This document shows positions 8,898-16,175 of a stretch of DNA of 55,840 bases, piece by piece (position 1 is the stretch's first letter; each line of letters starts with the position of its first letter). The DNA is from Pseudomonas sp. PB120 (GTDB taxonomy: Bacteria > Pseudomonadota > Gammaproteobacteria > Pseudomonadales > Pseudomonadaceae). The stretch lies in NCBI RefSeq assembly GCF_009761815.1, contig NZ_RWIN01000002.1, positions 1 through 55,840 of the forward strand. Reading direction: 5' to 3'. Position numbers and translations under genes: made by a program. The notes under the pieces were generated by a model, which saw only the letters and a list, made by a program, of their open reading frames with translations, did no database searches and was not told where the DNA came from.

Positions 8898-9677
8898 TTG
8901 CTTATCGAGTCCCGTCGCCGCGCCTATTTGACCGCCATGCAGGTGGTCAACTGGCTGCCGCGCACCGAATTGCCCTTCGCCGCGCCTTCCAGGCCCGAGC
9001 TGCTGGAGATGCCCGAACCGCTGGTCGTCGCCCCGGTTGCGCGTGCGACTGTGGCTGATGCGCCGGTGGAGCCCGTGGTCAAACCGGCCGAACGGGTGAA
9101 AATCGAGGTGCCTCGGCCATCCTTGGCCAGTACCCGCACCAACGCCAAGGTTGAAGAGGAGGAGGCCCCGGTCGCGGTCAAGGCGCCGGTCGTGCCACCG
9201 CCGCGCTTCGCCCTGCAATTGCTGCGCGCCGGTCGCTGCCTGCTGCTGGTGGAGTTACCCACAGGCGAAGCGTTCCAGACCCGCGACCCCGCGTATCTGC
9301 TGCTCAAGGATATGTTGCGTGCCGCCGGTCTGCCGGACAGCCCGCAGATCGTCGGCGAGCCGGTGCGCTGGCCACTGTTGGCTCGCGGCACCATGGATCA
9401 AGGTCCGGACGCGGCCCGCGACTTCGTACAAGGTTTTCTTTCGGCCCGACTGGAAGACGCGCCTTGTGTCTGCGTGTGGCTGATCGGCCTGCCGGCGGTG
9501 CGGTTTGCCGGTGAGGCGAACGCCGAATCCTTCAATCGCGAACTCCAGGTCGAAGGCTTGGGCTCGGTCTGGGCCCTGCCGGGCCTGGAATTATTAATGG
9601 AAGAGCCACAGCGTAAGGCTGATGTCTGGCAAGCCATGCGTCGGCTGATGGCGCGCTGGAAAGAATCGAATGAGTGA
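8898..9677 (+). CDS. holD: DNA polymerase III psi subunit (pseudomonad type)
   Basis: A 259-residue protein just upstream of rimI, the same holD-rimI pairing as in E. coli. The pseudomonad psi was a cryptic gene located next to rimI, so position and length support the call. The N-terminus (RRRAYLTAMQVVNWLPR) resembles the chi-binding N-terminus of E. coli psi, which supports the TTG start at 8898 over the ATG at 8937. Residues about 45-105 form a Pro/Ala/Val/Glu-rich linker, and the C-terminal half (about 105-259) is a folded domain. Psi joins the clamp loader (tau/gamma) to chi and SSB. Automated pipelines may call this protein TonB-like because of the linker, but no TonB C-terminal domain is seen. 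Confidence 0.78.
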   Translation: MLIESRRRAYLTAMQVVNWLPRTELPFAAPSRPELLEMPEPLVVAPVARATVADAPVEPVVKPAERVKIEVPRPSLASTRTNAKVEEEEAPVAVKAPVVPPPRFALQLLRAGRCLLLVELPTGEAFQTRDPAYLLLKDMLRAAGLPDSPQIVGEPVRWPLLARGTMDQGPDAARDFVQGFLSARLEDAPCVCVWLIGLPAVRFAGEANAESFNRELQVEGLGSVWALPGLELLMEEPQRKADVWQAMRRLMARWKESNE

Positions 9678-10122
9678 CGCTGTATCGTTTCGCCCGATGA
9701 CCGAGGCAGACCTGGACGCTGTACTGAAAATTGAATTCGCGGCCTACAGCCATCCCTGGACTCGCGGGATTTTTCTGGATGGGCTGGGCAAGTACCAGAT
9801 CTGGCTGATGTTCGAAGGCCAGCAGCAGGTGGGCCATGGTGTGGTGCAGATCATTCTTGATGAAGCCCATCTGCTGAACATCACCGTCAAGCCGGAAAAC
9901 CAGGGCCGTGGCCTGGGGTTGACGCTGCTGGAGCACCTGATGTCGATTGCCTACAAGGCTGAGGCGCGGGAGTGTTTCCTTGAAGTGCGCGACAGCAACC
10001 GGTCGGCGTTCCGGTTGTATGAGCGGTATGGATTCAACGAGATCGGGCGGCGTCGGGATTACTATCCGGCGGTGGGCGGCAGGGAAGATGCCGTGGTCAT
10101 GGCCTGCACGTTGGTTGACTGA
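9670..10122 (+). CDS. rimI: Ribosomal protein bS18-alanine N-acetyltransferase
   Basis: A 150-residue GNAT acetyltransferase that acetylates the N-terminal alanine of ribosomal protein S18. The acetyl-CoA loop is visible at about residues 77-83 (QGRGLGL), followed by the helix LLEHLMSIA and the typical RSAFRLYERYGF segment. The start overlaps the end of holD by 8 bases (ATGAGTGA), so the two are co-translated. A REPIN follows. Confidence 0.93.
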   Translation: MSDAVSFRPMTEADLDAVLKIEFAAYSHPWTRGIFLDGLGKYQIWLMFEGQQQVGHGVVQIILDEAHLLNITVKPENQGRGLGLTLLEHLMSIAYKAEARECFLEVRDSNRSAFRLYERYGFNEIGRRRDYYPAVGGREDAVVMACTLVD

Positions 10123-10134
10123 ACCTGTGTAAAA

Positions 10135-10210
10135 GCATCGCGAGCAGGCTCGCTCCCACACTGGATTTGTGTCGAACATAAAACCTGTGGGAGCGAGCCT
10201 GCTCGCGATG
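10135..10210. repeat. REPIN (two inverted REP units)
   Basis: The left arm GCATCGCGAGCAGGCTCGCT (from 10135) is mirrored by AGCGAGCCTGCTCGCGATG ending at 10210, with 25 bases between the arms. This is the common fluorescent-Pseudomonas REP sequence arranged as an inverted pair. It lies in the gap between rimI and the convergent acidic-protein gene. Confidence 0.92.
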
Positions 10211-10232
10211 GCGGCATAACGGGCAACGAAGA

Positions 10233-10637
10233 TTACCGTTGACCATCCATCGGATCGCGCCGCGCCAACTCCTCTTCATCCAACCCATTACCCCCGCCAA
10301 TGTCGTCTTCATCGACAATGCTCAAATCCCAATCGGCCTGACCACCATCACCCGTCTCATGGGCATCTCGCGCCCCGTCCTCAAGGATCAACGTTTCCGG
10401 GCTCATGTCGTCATCAGTGGGTTCATGGTCAGCGGTCGAGGCACCTGTCATGCCCGCTTCCCGCACGCGTTCCCTGGGCATAAGCTGTTCGCGTTCGGCT
10501 TCCGGCAGCTCGTCGCCGATTTTGGCGCTGGGTTCTTCCTCGTCAAAATCCAGCTCATGAATCGAACCCATGCGGTCTTCGTTGTCGTCAATCGGCTCGG
10601 GCTGCGTTGCATCGAACGGACGTCGTGAATCATTCAT
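10233..10637 (-). CDS. Small acidic, probably disordered protein
   Basis: A 134-residue protein of unknown function. It is extremely rich in Asp and Glu (more than a quarter of residues), with almost no hydrophobic clusters, no signal peptide and no Cys, so it is probably intrinsically disordered and cytoplasmic. The C-terminus reads LARRDPMDGQR. Homologues in pseudomonads sit beside the same carbonic anhydrase gene and, as I recall, some are labelled serine kinase/phosphatase, but no kinase or phosphatase motif is visible. It is transcribed divergently from can. Confidence 0.75.
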   Translation of the reverse strand: MNDSRRPFDATQPEPIDDNEDRMGSIHELDFDEEEPSAKIGDELPEAEREQLMPRERVREAGMTGASTADHEPTDDDMSPETLILEDGARDAHETGDGGQADWDLSIVDEDDIGGGNGLDEEELARRDPMDGQR

Positions 10638-10789
10638 GGCAATTCCTCATACTGTGGGCCTTACTAGGGTGGACCCACTGGGCTGCCGAGAATTCCGCCG
10701 GCATGGAGCACTGGCAATTTGCATCTGACGCGTGACCCCGACAGACGGTCGATTGTCAAACCAGCGCATTATTCACGAGGCTTCATTGC

Positions 10790-11434
10790 ATGAACGAATT
10801 ACAAGATCTGATTGATAACAACGAACGCTGGGCAGACGCGATCACCAAAGAAGATCCTGACTTCTTCGCCAAGCTGGCCCGTCAGCAAACGCCGGAATAC
10901 CTGTGGATCGGCTGCTCCGACGCCCGCGTACCGGCCAATGAGATCGTTGGCATGCTGCCCGGCGACCTGTTTGTGCATCGCAACGTGGCCAACGTGGTAC
11001 TGCACACCGACCTCAATTGCCTGTCGGTGATTCAGTACGCGGTGGACGTGCTCAAGGTCAAACACATCCTGGTTACCGGGCACTACGGTTGCGGTGGCGT
11101 ACGGGCCTCCATGCAGGATCGCCAGCTGGGCCTGATCGACGGCTGGTTGCGCTCGATTCGTGATCTCTACTATGAGAAGCGTGAAGAGCTGGCGGGGTTG
11201 CCGACCGAAGAAGAACAGGTCGACCGCCTCTGTGAACTCAACGTGATCCAGCAGGTGGCGAACGTCGGCCACACCAGCATCGTGCAAAACGCGTGGCATC
11301 GCGGGCAGAAGCTGTCGATCCATGGTTGCATCTACGGCATCAAGGACGGCCGCTGGAAAAGCCTGAACACGACCATCAGCGGTTTTGAGCAATTGCCGCC
11401 GCAGTACCGCTTGCGTCCGTTCCAGCCGTTGTAA
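10790..11434 (+). CDS. can: Beta-class carbonic anhydrase
   Basis: A 214-residue cytoplasmic beta-carbonic anhydrase interconverting CO2 and bicarbonate. The zinc ligands and catalytic dyad are visible: Cys42 and Asp44-Arg46 in GCSDARVP, then His98 and Cys101 in TGHYGCGG. Length and spacing are normal for the family. ACGAGG upstream of the ATG is a reasonable ribosome-binding site. The gene is monocistronic and ends before a strong GC-rich hairpin. Confidence 0.97.
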   Translation: MNELQDLIDNNERWADAITKEDPDFFAKLARQQTPEYLWIGCSDARVPANEIVGMLPGDLFVHRNVANVVLHTDLNCLSVIQYAVDVLKVKHILVTGHYGCGGVRASMQDRQLGLIDGWLRSIRDLYYEKREELAGLPTEEEQVDRLCELNVIQQVANVGHTSIVQNAWHRGQKLSIHGCIYGIKDGRWKSLNTTISGFEQLPPQYRLRPFQPL

Positions 11435-11486
11435 AGCGCTCTGGTTGTACAGCCCGGGTGCAGGAATCGAAGAGCCGCCCTGCATG

Positions 11487-11512
11487 GGCCCGCCGCTCTT
11501 TAGCGGCGGGCC
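11487..11512 (+). terminator. GC-rich hairpin after can
   Basis: A perfect 11-bp stem (GGCCCGCCGCT / AGCGGCGGGCC) with a CTTT loop lies about 50 bases past the can stop codon. No T run follows, so it could be a weak terminator or an RNA-stabilising end. Confidence 0.65.
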
Positions 11513-11529
11513 AACGCATGAGCGTGGTG

Positions 11530-11850
11530 TTACAACAGATGCAGAGCTAAATCACTTCCGACGCGCAAATATTCTACTTGAGCGACAACGGCATCTTTAA
11601 CGATGGCTTCGCCGGTGTCGGTCAGTTTGGCTTTCTTTGCATCGATAATTGCCAGCTGCAATAACTGCATGGCGACATCCATGGCTTTTTGAAACGCCGT
11701 CACAGTGTTGTGCTGCCCGAACTCACGAATGACAGCCTCCATGCGTCTGTCGGCATCATCGCGCAAGGCTTTATATTCTACGAATGAAACTCTGCCATCC
11801 TGGTAAATTTCATTGATCATTTCTTCCAGCGATTTCGATGTTAAAGGCAT
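11530..11850 (-). CDS. Hypothetical 106-residue helical protein
   Basis: I do not recognise this protein. It has 106 residues, no signal peptide and no Cys, and is predicted mostly helical (VTAFQKAMDVAMQLLQLAII and a C-terminal Val/Ala/Leu-rich helix). It starts MPLTSKSLEEMINEI, with GGA about 8 bases before the ATG. Base composition is clearly lower in GC than its neighbours can and the phosphatase gene, which suggests recent acquisition. It stands alone on the minus strand, converging on can. Confidence 0.6.
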   Translation of the reverse strand: MPLTSKSLEEMINEIYQDGRVSFVEYKALRDDADRRMEAVIREFGQHNTVTAFQKAMDVAMQLLQLAIIDAKKAKLTDTGEAIVKDAVVAQVEYLRVGSDLALHLL

Positions 11851-11940
11851 TTTCTTTTCCGTCCTTGGTTAACGCGGTTTTAGAAGTTGTGTTGCTCCGT
11901 CGAAGTCTAGCGTGGTGATCTCTGCATTGGAGATAGGACC

Positions 11941-12014
11941 TTGCCTGGTGTTGTGTCAGGCAAAACCGAAGCTGTTTGTAAGACCAATCCAGTTGCCGGG
12001 ATTGGCCTTTTTGC
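11941..12014. terminator. Two hairpins in the gap downstream of the phosphatase gene
   Basis: The first hairpin is TTGCCTG...CAGGCAA (11941-11963). The second is CCAATCC-AGTTGCCG-GGATTGG (11984-12005), followed on the plus strand by CCTTTTTG. They lie after the end of the minus-strand phosphatase gene and probably end its transcript, although the better T run is on the plus strand. Confidence 0.55.
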
Positions 12015-12039
12015 AGGGAACAAAGCCGAATTAATTCAT

Positions 12040-13740
12040 TCAGCCCGTAAAATGCAGGGCGTTGGTCAAATCCCCCATCGCCTTCTGCCCGCGAGCGATC
12101 ATCGCTTCATCGCGTTGCTTGAGCCCGTCGAGTTTCTCCAGACCGAATACCCGGGTAATCAAGCGCAGAATCGACGCCGTGTCATATACCGTATGGTCCA
12201 CCGTGCCTTTGCGCGCGAACGGCGACACCACGAGCGCCGGCACCCGCGAGCCCGGCCCCCAGCGATCGCCCTTGGGCGGCGTGACGTGATCCCACCAGCC
12301 ACCGTTCTCGTCGACCGTGACCACCACCACCATGTTTTTCCACTGCGGGCTTTCGCGCAGCACTTTCAGGGCGCGGACAATGTGCCGGTCGCCGGAGGCC
12401 ACATCGGCGTAACCGGCGTGCATGTTCAGGTTGCCCTGGGGTTTGTAGAAACTCACCGCCGGCAGCTTGCCGGCCTCGGCATCGGCGAAGAATTTGTTGC
12501 TGCTCGATTCGTCGCCCAGCCCCGCATCCCGCAGACGTTTGTTGCGCTCCGCCGGGTTCTCCGGGCCTTGCTGCTTGAAGTAGTTGAACGGCTGGTGGTG
12601 GTACTGGAAGTTCGGGATTTTCGGAATGCCGCCCGAATCCTTGTATTGGTCCAGCGTCGCCTGCCAGGCACCGGCGTACCAAGCCCAATCGATGTTCTTT
12701 TTCGAGAGCTTGTCGCCGATGTGCTCGTGGGTTTGTGGAACCATGACGTTCGGCAAGTCAGGCTTGGAGTACTCGGGGCGTTCCGGGTCGCGAATCCACG
12801 TCGGCCAGTAGGGTGGGGCGAGCGTATTGACGCCGTAGCCATCCGGCGTCAGCGCGCTGGGGCCGAATTGCGGTGGCCCGGTCATGGCGCTGGCCGGGGA
12901 TTTCTCCAGCGGCTTGAGGCGTGGGTCTGCCGGATCGGCGCTTTGCAATGCCGCAATCATCGACTTGGCCACCGAGTTGGCGACGTCAGGGTAGAAGGGT
13001 GCGGTCGCGCTGATCAGGTACTGGTGGTTGAGAAACGAGCCACCGAACGCTCCCTGGAAAAAGTTATCGCAGAGCACGAACTCCTGGGCAACGTCCCACA
13101 GTCGCAGGGAATAGCGGCTCTGCGCGTAGTGGCCCATGGTTAGCCCGCCTGAGTCGGCCCAGGCGACGAAGCCGTCATTCTTGCCGCCGTTGATCTGCAT
13201 CTGGTTCTGGTAGAACACATGCCACAGGTCACGCGTCACCAGACCAAACGGCAAGTCCTCGGCGTTCGGGCCCTTGAGGGCGAACGGTGCGTTGGGCAGA
13301 TTTTCCTGAAACTGGGTTTCACTCGGGTACGTGACGCCATCCAGGGTTTGCGGGCCAATCTGCAGCACGCCGCCCCACACCGGCGGCAAGGTCTGCAACA
13401 GGCTGCCGTCGCGATCACGTTGTTGATAGTCCGCCGGCTTGAGGGCGGACAACGGTTTCTCGACGCCGGGGAAGTCGCCGAACAGGTTGTTGAAACTGCG
13501 GTTCTCGGCGTAGATCACGACCACGGTTTTCACCTGATCGTGCAGGGCTTTATCCAGCTCCGCCGGGGATAAAGGACGTTCGACCGGTTTGCCTGATTCA
13601 TCATTCGGGCTACCGCAGGCAGAAAGCGTCGCGCCCACGCCAAGGACTGCGACACCACCGAGGAAACGTCGGCGACTGGTGTCGGCGGGATTGTCGGATT
13701 CAGGGGAAGGTACGTCGCTGCCGTCTTTTTCGTCGTTCAT
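12040..13740 (-). CDS. Acid phosphatase / phospholipase C-type phosphoesterase, Tat-exported
   Basis: A 566-residue enzyme of the alkaline-phosphatase-like phosphoesterase family (AcpA / bacterial phospholipase C type), hydrolysing phosphomonoesters or phospholipid head groups outside the cytoplasm. The N-terminus has a twin-arginine signal (SRRRFLGG) followed by a hydrophobic stretch and LSACGS, which fits a lipoprotein cleavage site. Family landmarks include VVIYAENRSFNNLFG near residue 80 and the C-terminal metal-binding segment VDENGGWWDHVTPP. The ATG at 13740 was chosen (AGGGAT upstream) because an earlier start adds 11 residues before the MNDEK N-terminus. It appears to be a single-gene unit, likely phosphate-responsive, though no Pho box was identified. 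Confidence 0.88.
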   Translation of the reverse strand: MNDEKDGSDVPSPESDNPADTSRRRFLGGVAVLGVGATLSACGSPNDESGKPVERPLSPAELDKALHDQVKTVVVIYAENRSFNNLFGDFPGVEKPLSALKPADYQQRDRDGSLLQTLPPVWGGVLQIGPQTLDGVTYPSETQFQENLPNAPFALKGPNAEDLPFGLVTRDLWHVFYQNQMQINGGKNDGFVAWADSGGLTMGHYAQSRYSLRLWDVAQEFVLCDNFFQGAFGGSFLNHQYLISATAPFYPDVANSVAKSMIAALQSADPADPRLKPLEKSPASAMTGPPQFGPSALTPDGYGVNTLAPPYWPTWIRDPERPEYSKPDLPNVMVPQTHEHIGDKLSKKNIDWAWYAGAWQATLDQYKDSGGIPKIPNFQYHHQPFNYFKQQGPENPAERNKRLRDAGLGDESSSNKFFADAEAGKLPAVSFYKPQGNLNMHAGYADVASGDRHIVRALKVLRESPQWKNMVVVVTVDENGGWWDHVTPPKGDRWGPGSRVPALVVSPFARKGTVDHTVYDTASILRLITRVFGLEKLDGLKQRDEAMIARGQKAMGDLTNALHFTG

Positions 13741-13887
13741 GCCGAATCCCTTTTGCCGAGTTTGTTGCAACATGTTTCGGCGGGACGCTAGCAGCGGGAT
13801 GTGACAGAGGGGTTACAGGTTGTGCGGTGTTTACCCTGCCCAAGCACTGCTAGACTGGCGCAATACCGGACTTGGCAAAGGCCAATT

Positions 13888-14178
13888 ATGAAACCGTCTA
13901 TTGCACTGGATCTAAAACGAGCAGCCGTCCGCGAAGTCGTCGGAAGATTTCGCACCTCCAATCCACGAGTGTTCGGCTCCGCATTACTCGGCACGGATAG
14001 AGAGGGCAGTGACCTGGATTTACTGGTAGATGCTCTTCCTGGTGCCACGCTTTTCGACTTGGGCGGGCTTCAAGTAGAGCTCGAAGATTTACTCGGGGTC
14101 AGCGTTGATCTGCTGACGCCGGCAGATCTTCCTTTGAAGTTTCGCCAGAAAGTGCTTGAACAGGCTCGCCCCGTATGA
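13888..14178 (+). CDS. mntA: MntA-type nucleotidyltransferase antitoxin
   Basis: A 96-residue minimal nucleotidyltransferase. The motif GSALLGTDREGSDLDLLVD (Gly30-Ser31, Asp42, Asp44) is the GSx10DxD active site of MNT antitoxins. In characterised type VII toxin-antitoxin systems MntA transfers AMP units onto a Tyr of its partner HepT and so blocks it. The gene overlaps hepT by 4 bases (ATGA). The start at 13888 gives the usual short N-terminus, with AAGG upstream. A possible -10 (TAGACT) lies about 35 bases before it. Confidence 0.9.
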   Translation: MKPSIALDLKRAAVREVVGRFRTSNPRVFGSALLGTDREGSDLDLLVDALPGATLFDLGGLQVELEDLLGVSVDLLTPADLPLKFRQKVLEQARPV

Positions 14179-14519
14179 CCGATAACCGACTCGCCGACTA
14201 CCTGGATCATATGCGTCAGGCCGCAGGCGATGCTCTGGTGTTTGTCGAAGGTTTGAGTAAAGAAGAGTTCTTCGACGATAAACGTACACAGCAAGCCGTC
14301 ATCATGAGTCTCATCATTATTGGAGAGGCCGCGACCAAGATCATGGATCGCTACGCCGAGTACGCTGCCCAGAATACCCAGGTGCCATGGCGCAGTATGA
14401 GGGGGATGCGTAATCGCATTGCCCATGGCTACTTCGATATCAATTTGGAAGTAGTGTGGGACACCGTTCAGACGGCGTTGCCTGAGCTTCTGAAGGTGTT
14501 ACCCACCGATCAAGCCTGA
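14175..14519 (+). CDS. hepT: HepT-type HEPN ribonuclease toxin
   Basis: A 114-residue DUF86/HEPN protein. The RNase motif Rx4HxY is intact: Arg79, His84 and Tyr86 in RNRIAHGY. The Tyr is the residue that MntA AMPylates in studied pairs. With mntA it makes a complete type VII toxin-antitoxin module, with start and stop codons overlapping. A terminator begins within its stop codon, so the pair is an isolated two-gene unit placed between the phosphatase gene and the atoE-like gene. Confidence 0.92.
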   Translation: MTDNRLADYLDHMRQAAGDALVFVEGLSKEEFFDDKRTQQAVIMSLIIIGEAATKIMDRYAEYAAQNTQVPWRSMRGMRNRIAHGYFDINLEVVWDTVQTALPELLKVLPTDQA

Positions 14520-14556
14520 TTGCACCCGCTTCAGAGCAGGTGCAATCAACTCTTTT
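14518..14556 (+). terminator. Terminator of mntA-hepT
   Basis: A 9-bp stem (GATTGCACC / GGTGCAATC) with a 12-base loop starts in the hepT stop codon and is followed by AACTCTTTTT. On the other strand it may also serve the convergent atoE-like gene. Confidence 0.85.
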
Positions 14557-15974
14557 TACGGCATCACCGGCGCCGTATACGTCAGCGTCGTCCCCAACGC
14601 CCACAGCAAAAACAGCACCAGCGGCGTGTGCACCAGCAATTGCACGAACGAAAATCCGATAAGGTCCCGAGCCTTCAGTCCCAGCACGCCCAGCAGTGGC
14701 AGCATGTAGAACGGGTTGATCAGGTTCGGCAGGGCCTCGGCGGCGTTGTAGATCTGCACGGCCCAGCCCAGGTGGTAATTCAGGTCGGTGGCCACTTGCA
14801 TGACGTACGGCGCTTCGATGATCCACTTGCCGCCGCCGGACGGGATGAAGAAGCCAAGGATGGCCGAGTACACCCCCATCAGCAGCGCATAAGTGTCGTG
14901 GGACGCGATGCTGACGAAGAACGTCGAGATGTGGTGCGCCAGGGTCTGGGCGTCTGAGCCCTTGACCGTGGTCATCAGCGCCGCGATCGAGCCGTACAGC
15001 GGAAACTGGATCAGCACGCCCGTGGTGGTCGGCACCGCACGGGCCACGGCGTCGAGGAAGCTGCGCGGGCGCCAGTGCAGCAGGGCGCCGAGCATCAGGA
15101 ACAGGAAGTTGTAGGTGTTCAGGCCCGAGATGGCGCTGATGGCCGGTTTGGTCGAAAACTCATGGAACAGCCAGCCAGCGGCCAGCAGCACCAGCAGGAT
15201 CGTCAACAGCGGGCTGTGTTCCAGCCATTCGCCGGGGCGGGTGCGCGGTTGCAGCGGCGGCAGGTTGAAGCTTGGGTCGATGCCACACGCCTTGGCATCA
15301 CGCGCCGTGTTCGGGCCGGGGGCGGTGGCGTAGGCAATGATCAGCGAAATAACGATCAAGGCCAGCAACATCACGCCGGACTGCCAGAGAAAAATGGTTT
15401 GAGTGAAGGGGATCACGCCAGTGATCGACAGAATCGACGGTGGCAGGCTGGCCGGGTTGGCCTGCAATTGCGCGGCCGACGACGACAGGCCCAGGGCCCA
15501 CACGGCACCGAGACCGAGGTAGGCCGCAGCGCCGGCGGCGCGGTAGTCCATTTTCAGATCGGTACGGCGGGCGAGGGCGCGGACCAGCAAACCGCCAAAC
15601 ACCAGCGACAGACCCCAGTTCAACAGCGACGCGACCATGGAAATCAGCGCGACCCAGGCCACGGCGGAACGGCCGTTTTTCGGAATGCGCGCCAGACGAT
15701 CGATCAGTTTTACCGCCGGTGGCGAGCTGGCCACCACATAACCACCAATGACCACGAACGCCATTTGCATGGTGAACGGGATCAGGCTCCAGAACCCGTC
15801 ACCAAACGCCATGGCCGCATCGGTGGGCTTGGCGCCCATGGCCATGGTCGCCACGGCGACAATAATCACCGCCAGCGCAGCAAACACCCAGGAATCGGGG
15901 AACCACTTTTCGGCAAAACTTGAACAGCGCAGGGCAAAGCGGGCATAGCGGCTATCTTCGATATCAGCGGCCAC
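14556..15974 (-). CDS. atoE: AtoE-like short-chain fatty acid transporter
   Basis: A 472-residue integral membrane protein of the AtoE/short-chain fatty acid transporter family, with about 11-13 hydrophobic helices and the conserved segments FFIPSGGGKWIIEAPYV and YNAAEALPNLINPF. The GTG start at 15974 was preferred because GAGG lies 7 bases before it, while the longer frame adds 27 atypical residues. No acetoacetate-degradation genes (atoDAB) are adjacent, so the natural substrate is uncertain. It is divergent from the MFS gene at 16176. Confidence 0.87.
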   Translation of the reverse strand: MAADIEDSRYARFALRCSSFAEKWFPDSWVFAALAVIIVAVATMAMGAKPTDAAMAFGDGFWSLIPFTMQMAFVVIGGYVVASSPPAVKLIDRLARIPKNGRSAVAWVALISMVASLLNWGLSLVFGGLLVRALARRTDLKMDYRAAGAAAYLGLGAVWALGLSSSAAQLQANPASLPPSILSITGVIPFTQTIFLWQSGVMLLALIVISLIIAYATAPGPNTARDAKACGIDPSFNLPPLQPRTRPGEWLEHSPLLTILLVLLAAGWLFHEFSTKPAISAISGLNTYNFLFLMLGALLHWRPRSFLDAVARAVPTTTGVLIQFPLYGSIAALMTTVKGSDAQTLAHHISTFFVSIASHDTYALLMGVYSAILGFFIPSGGGKWIIEAPYVMQVATDLNYHLGWAVQIYNAAEALPNLINPFYMLPLLGVLGLKARDLIGFSFVQLLVHTPLVLFLLWALGTTLTYTAPVMP

Positions 15975-16175
15975 GGGAGTACCTCGAATTTTTATGTTTG
16001 TTGTGGTCTTCAGGGCGGCAAAGGCCCGTTTGGACAGGCGCCCACAGTAAAACAATAGGAGGCTTTTTGCGGCGCTGTTTCAGGCGTATGGGACTATGGT
16101 CTAACGGGTTGTCCGTGGGCGCGTTTGCGTAGACCATGGGCGCCTTGGTTTTTTGCCTATGCCAGAGTTCTCTTC

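Noticed and set aside
8898..9677. TonB-like energy transducer
   Set aside because: Only the Pro-rich linker resembles TonB; there is no N-terminal membrane helix or TonB C-terminal domain, and position favours holD.
11941..13143. 400-codon plus-strand frame over the phosphatase gene
   Set aside because: Low-complexity Arg/Val composition, no ribosome-binding site, and overlaps a well-supported Tat-exported enzyme.
15075..15923. 282-codon plus-strand frame over the atoE-like gene
   Set aside because: Gln/Arg/Gly-rich translation typical of a shadow frame; no start signal.
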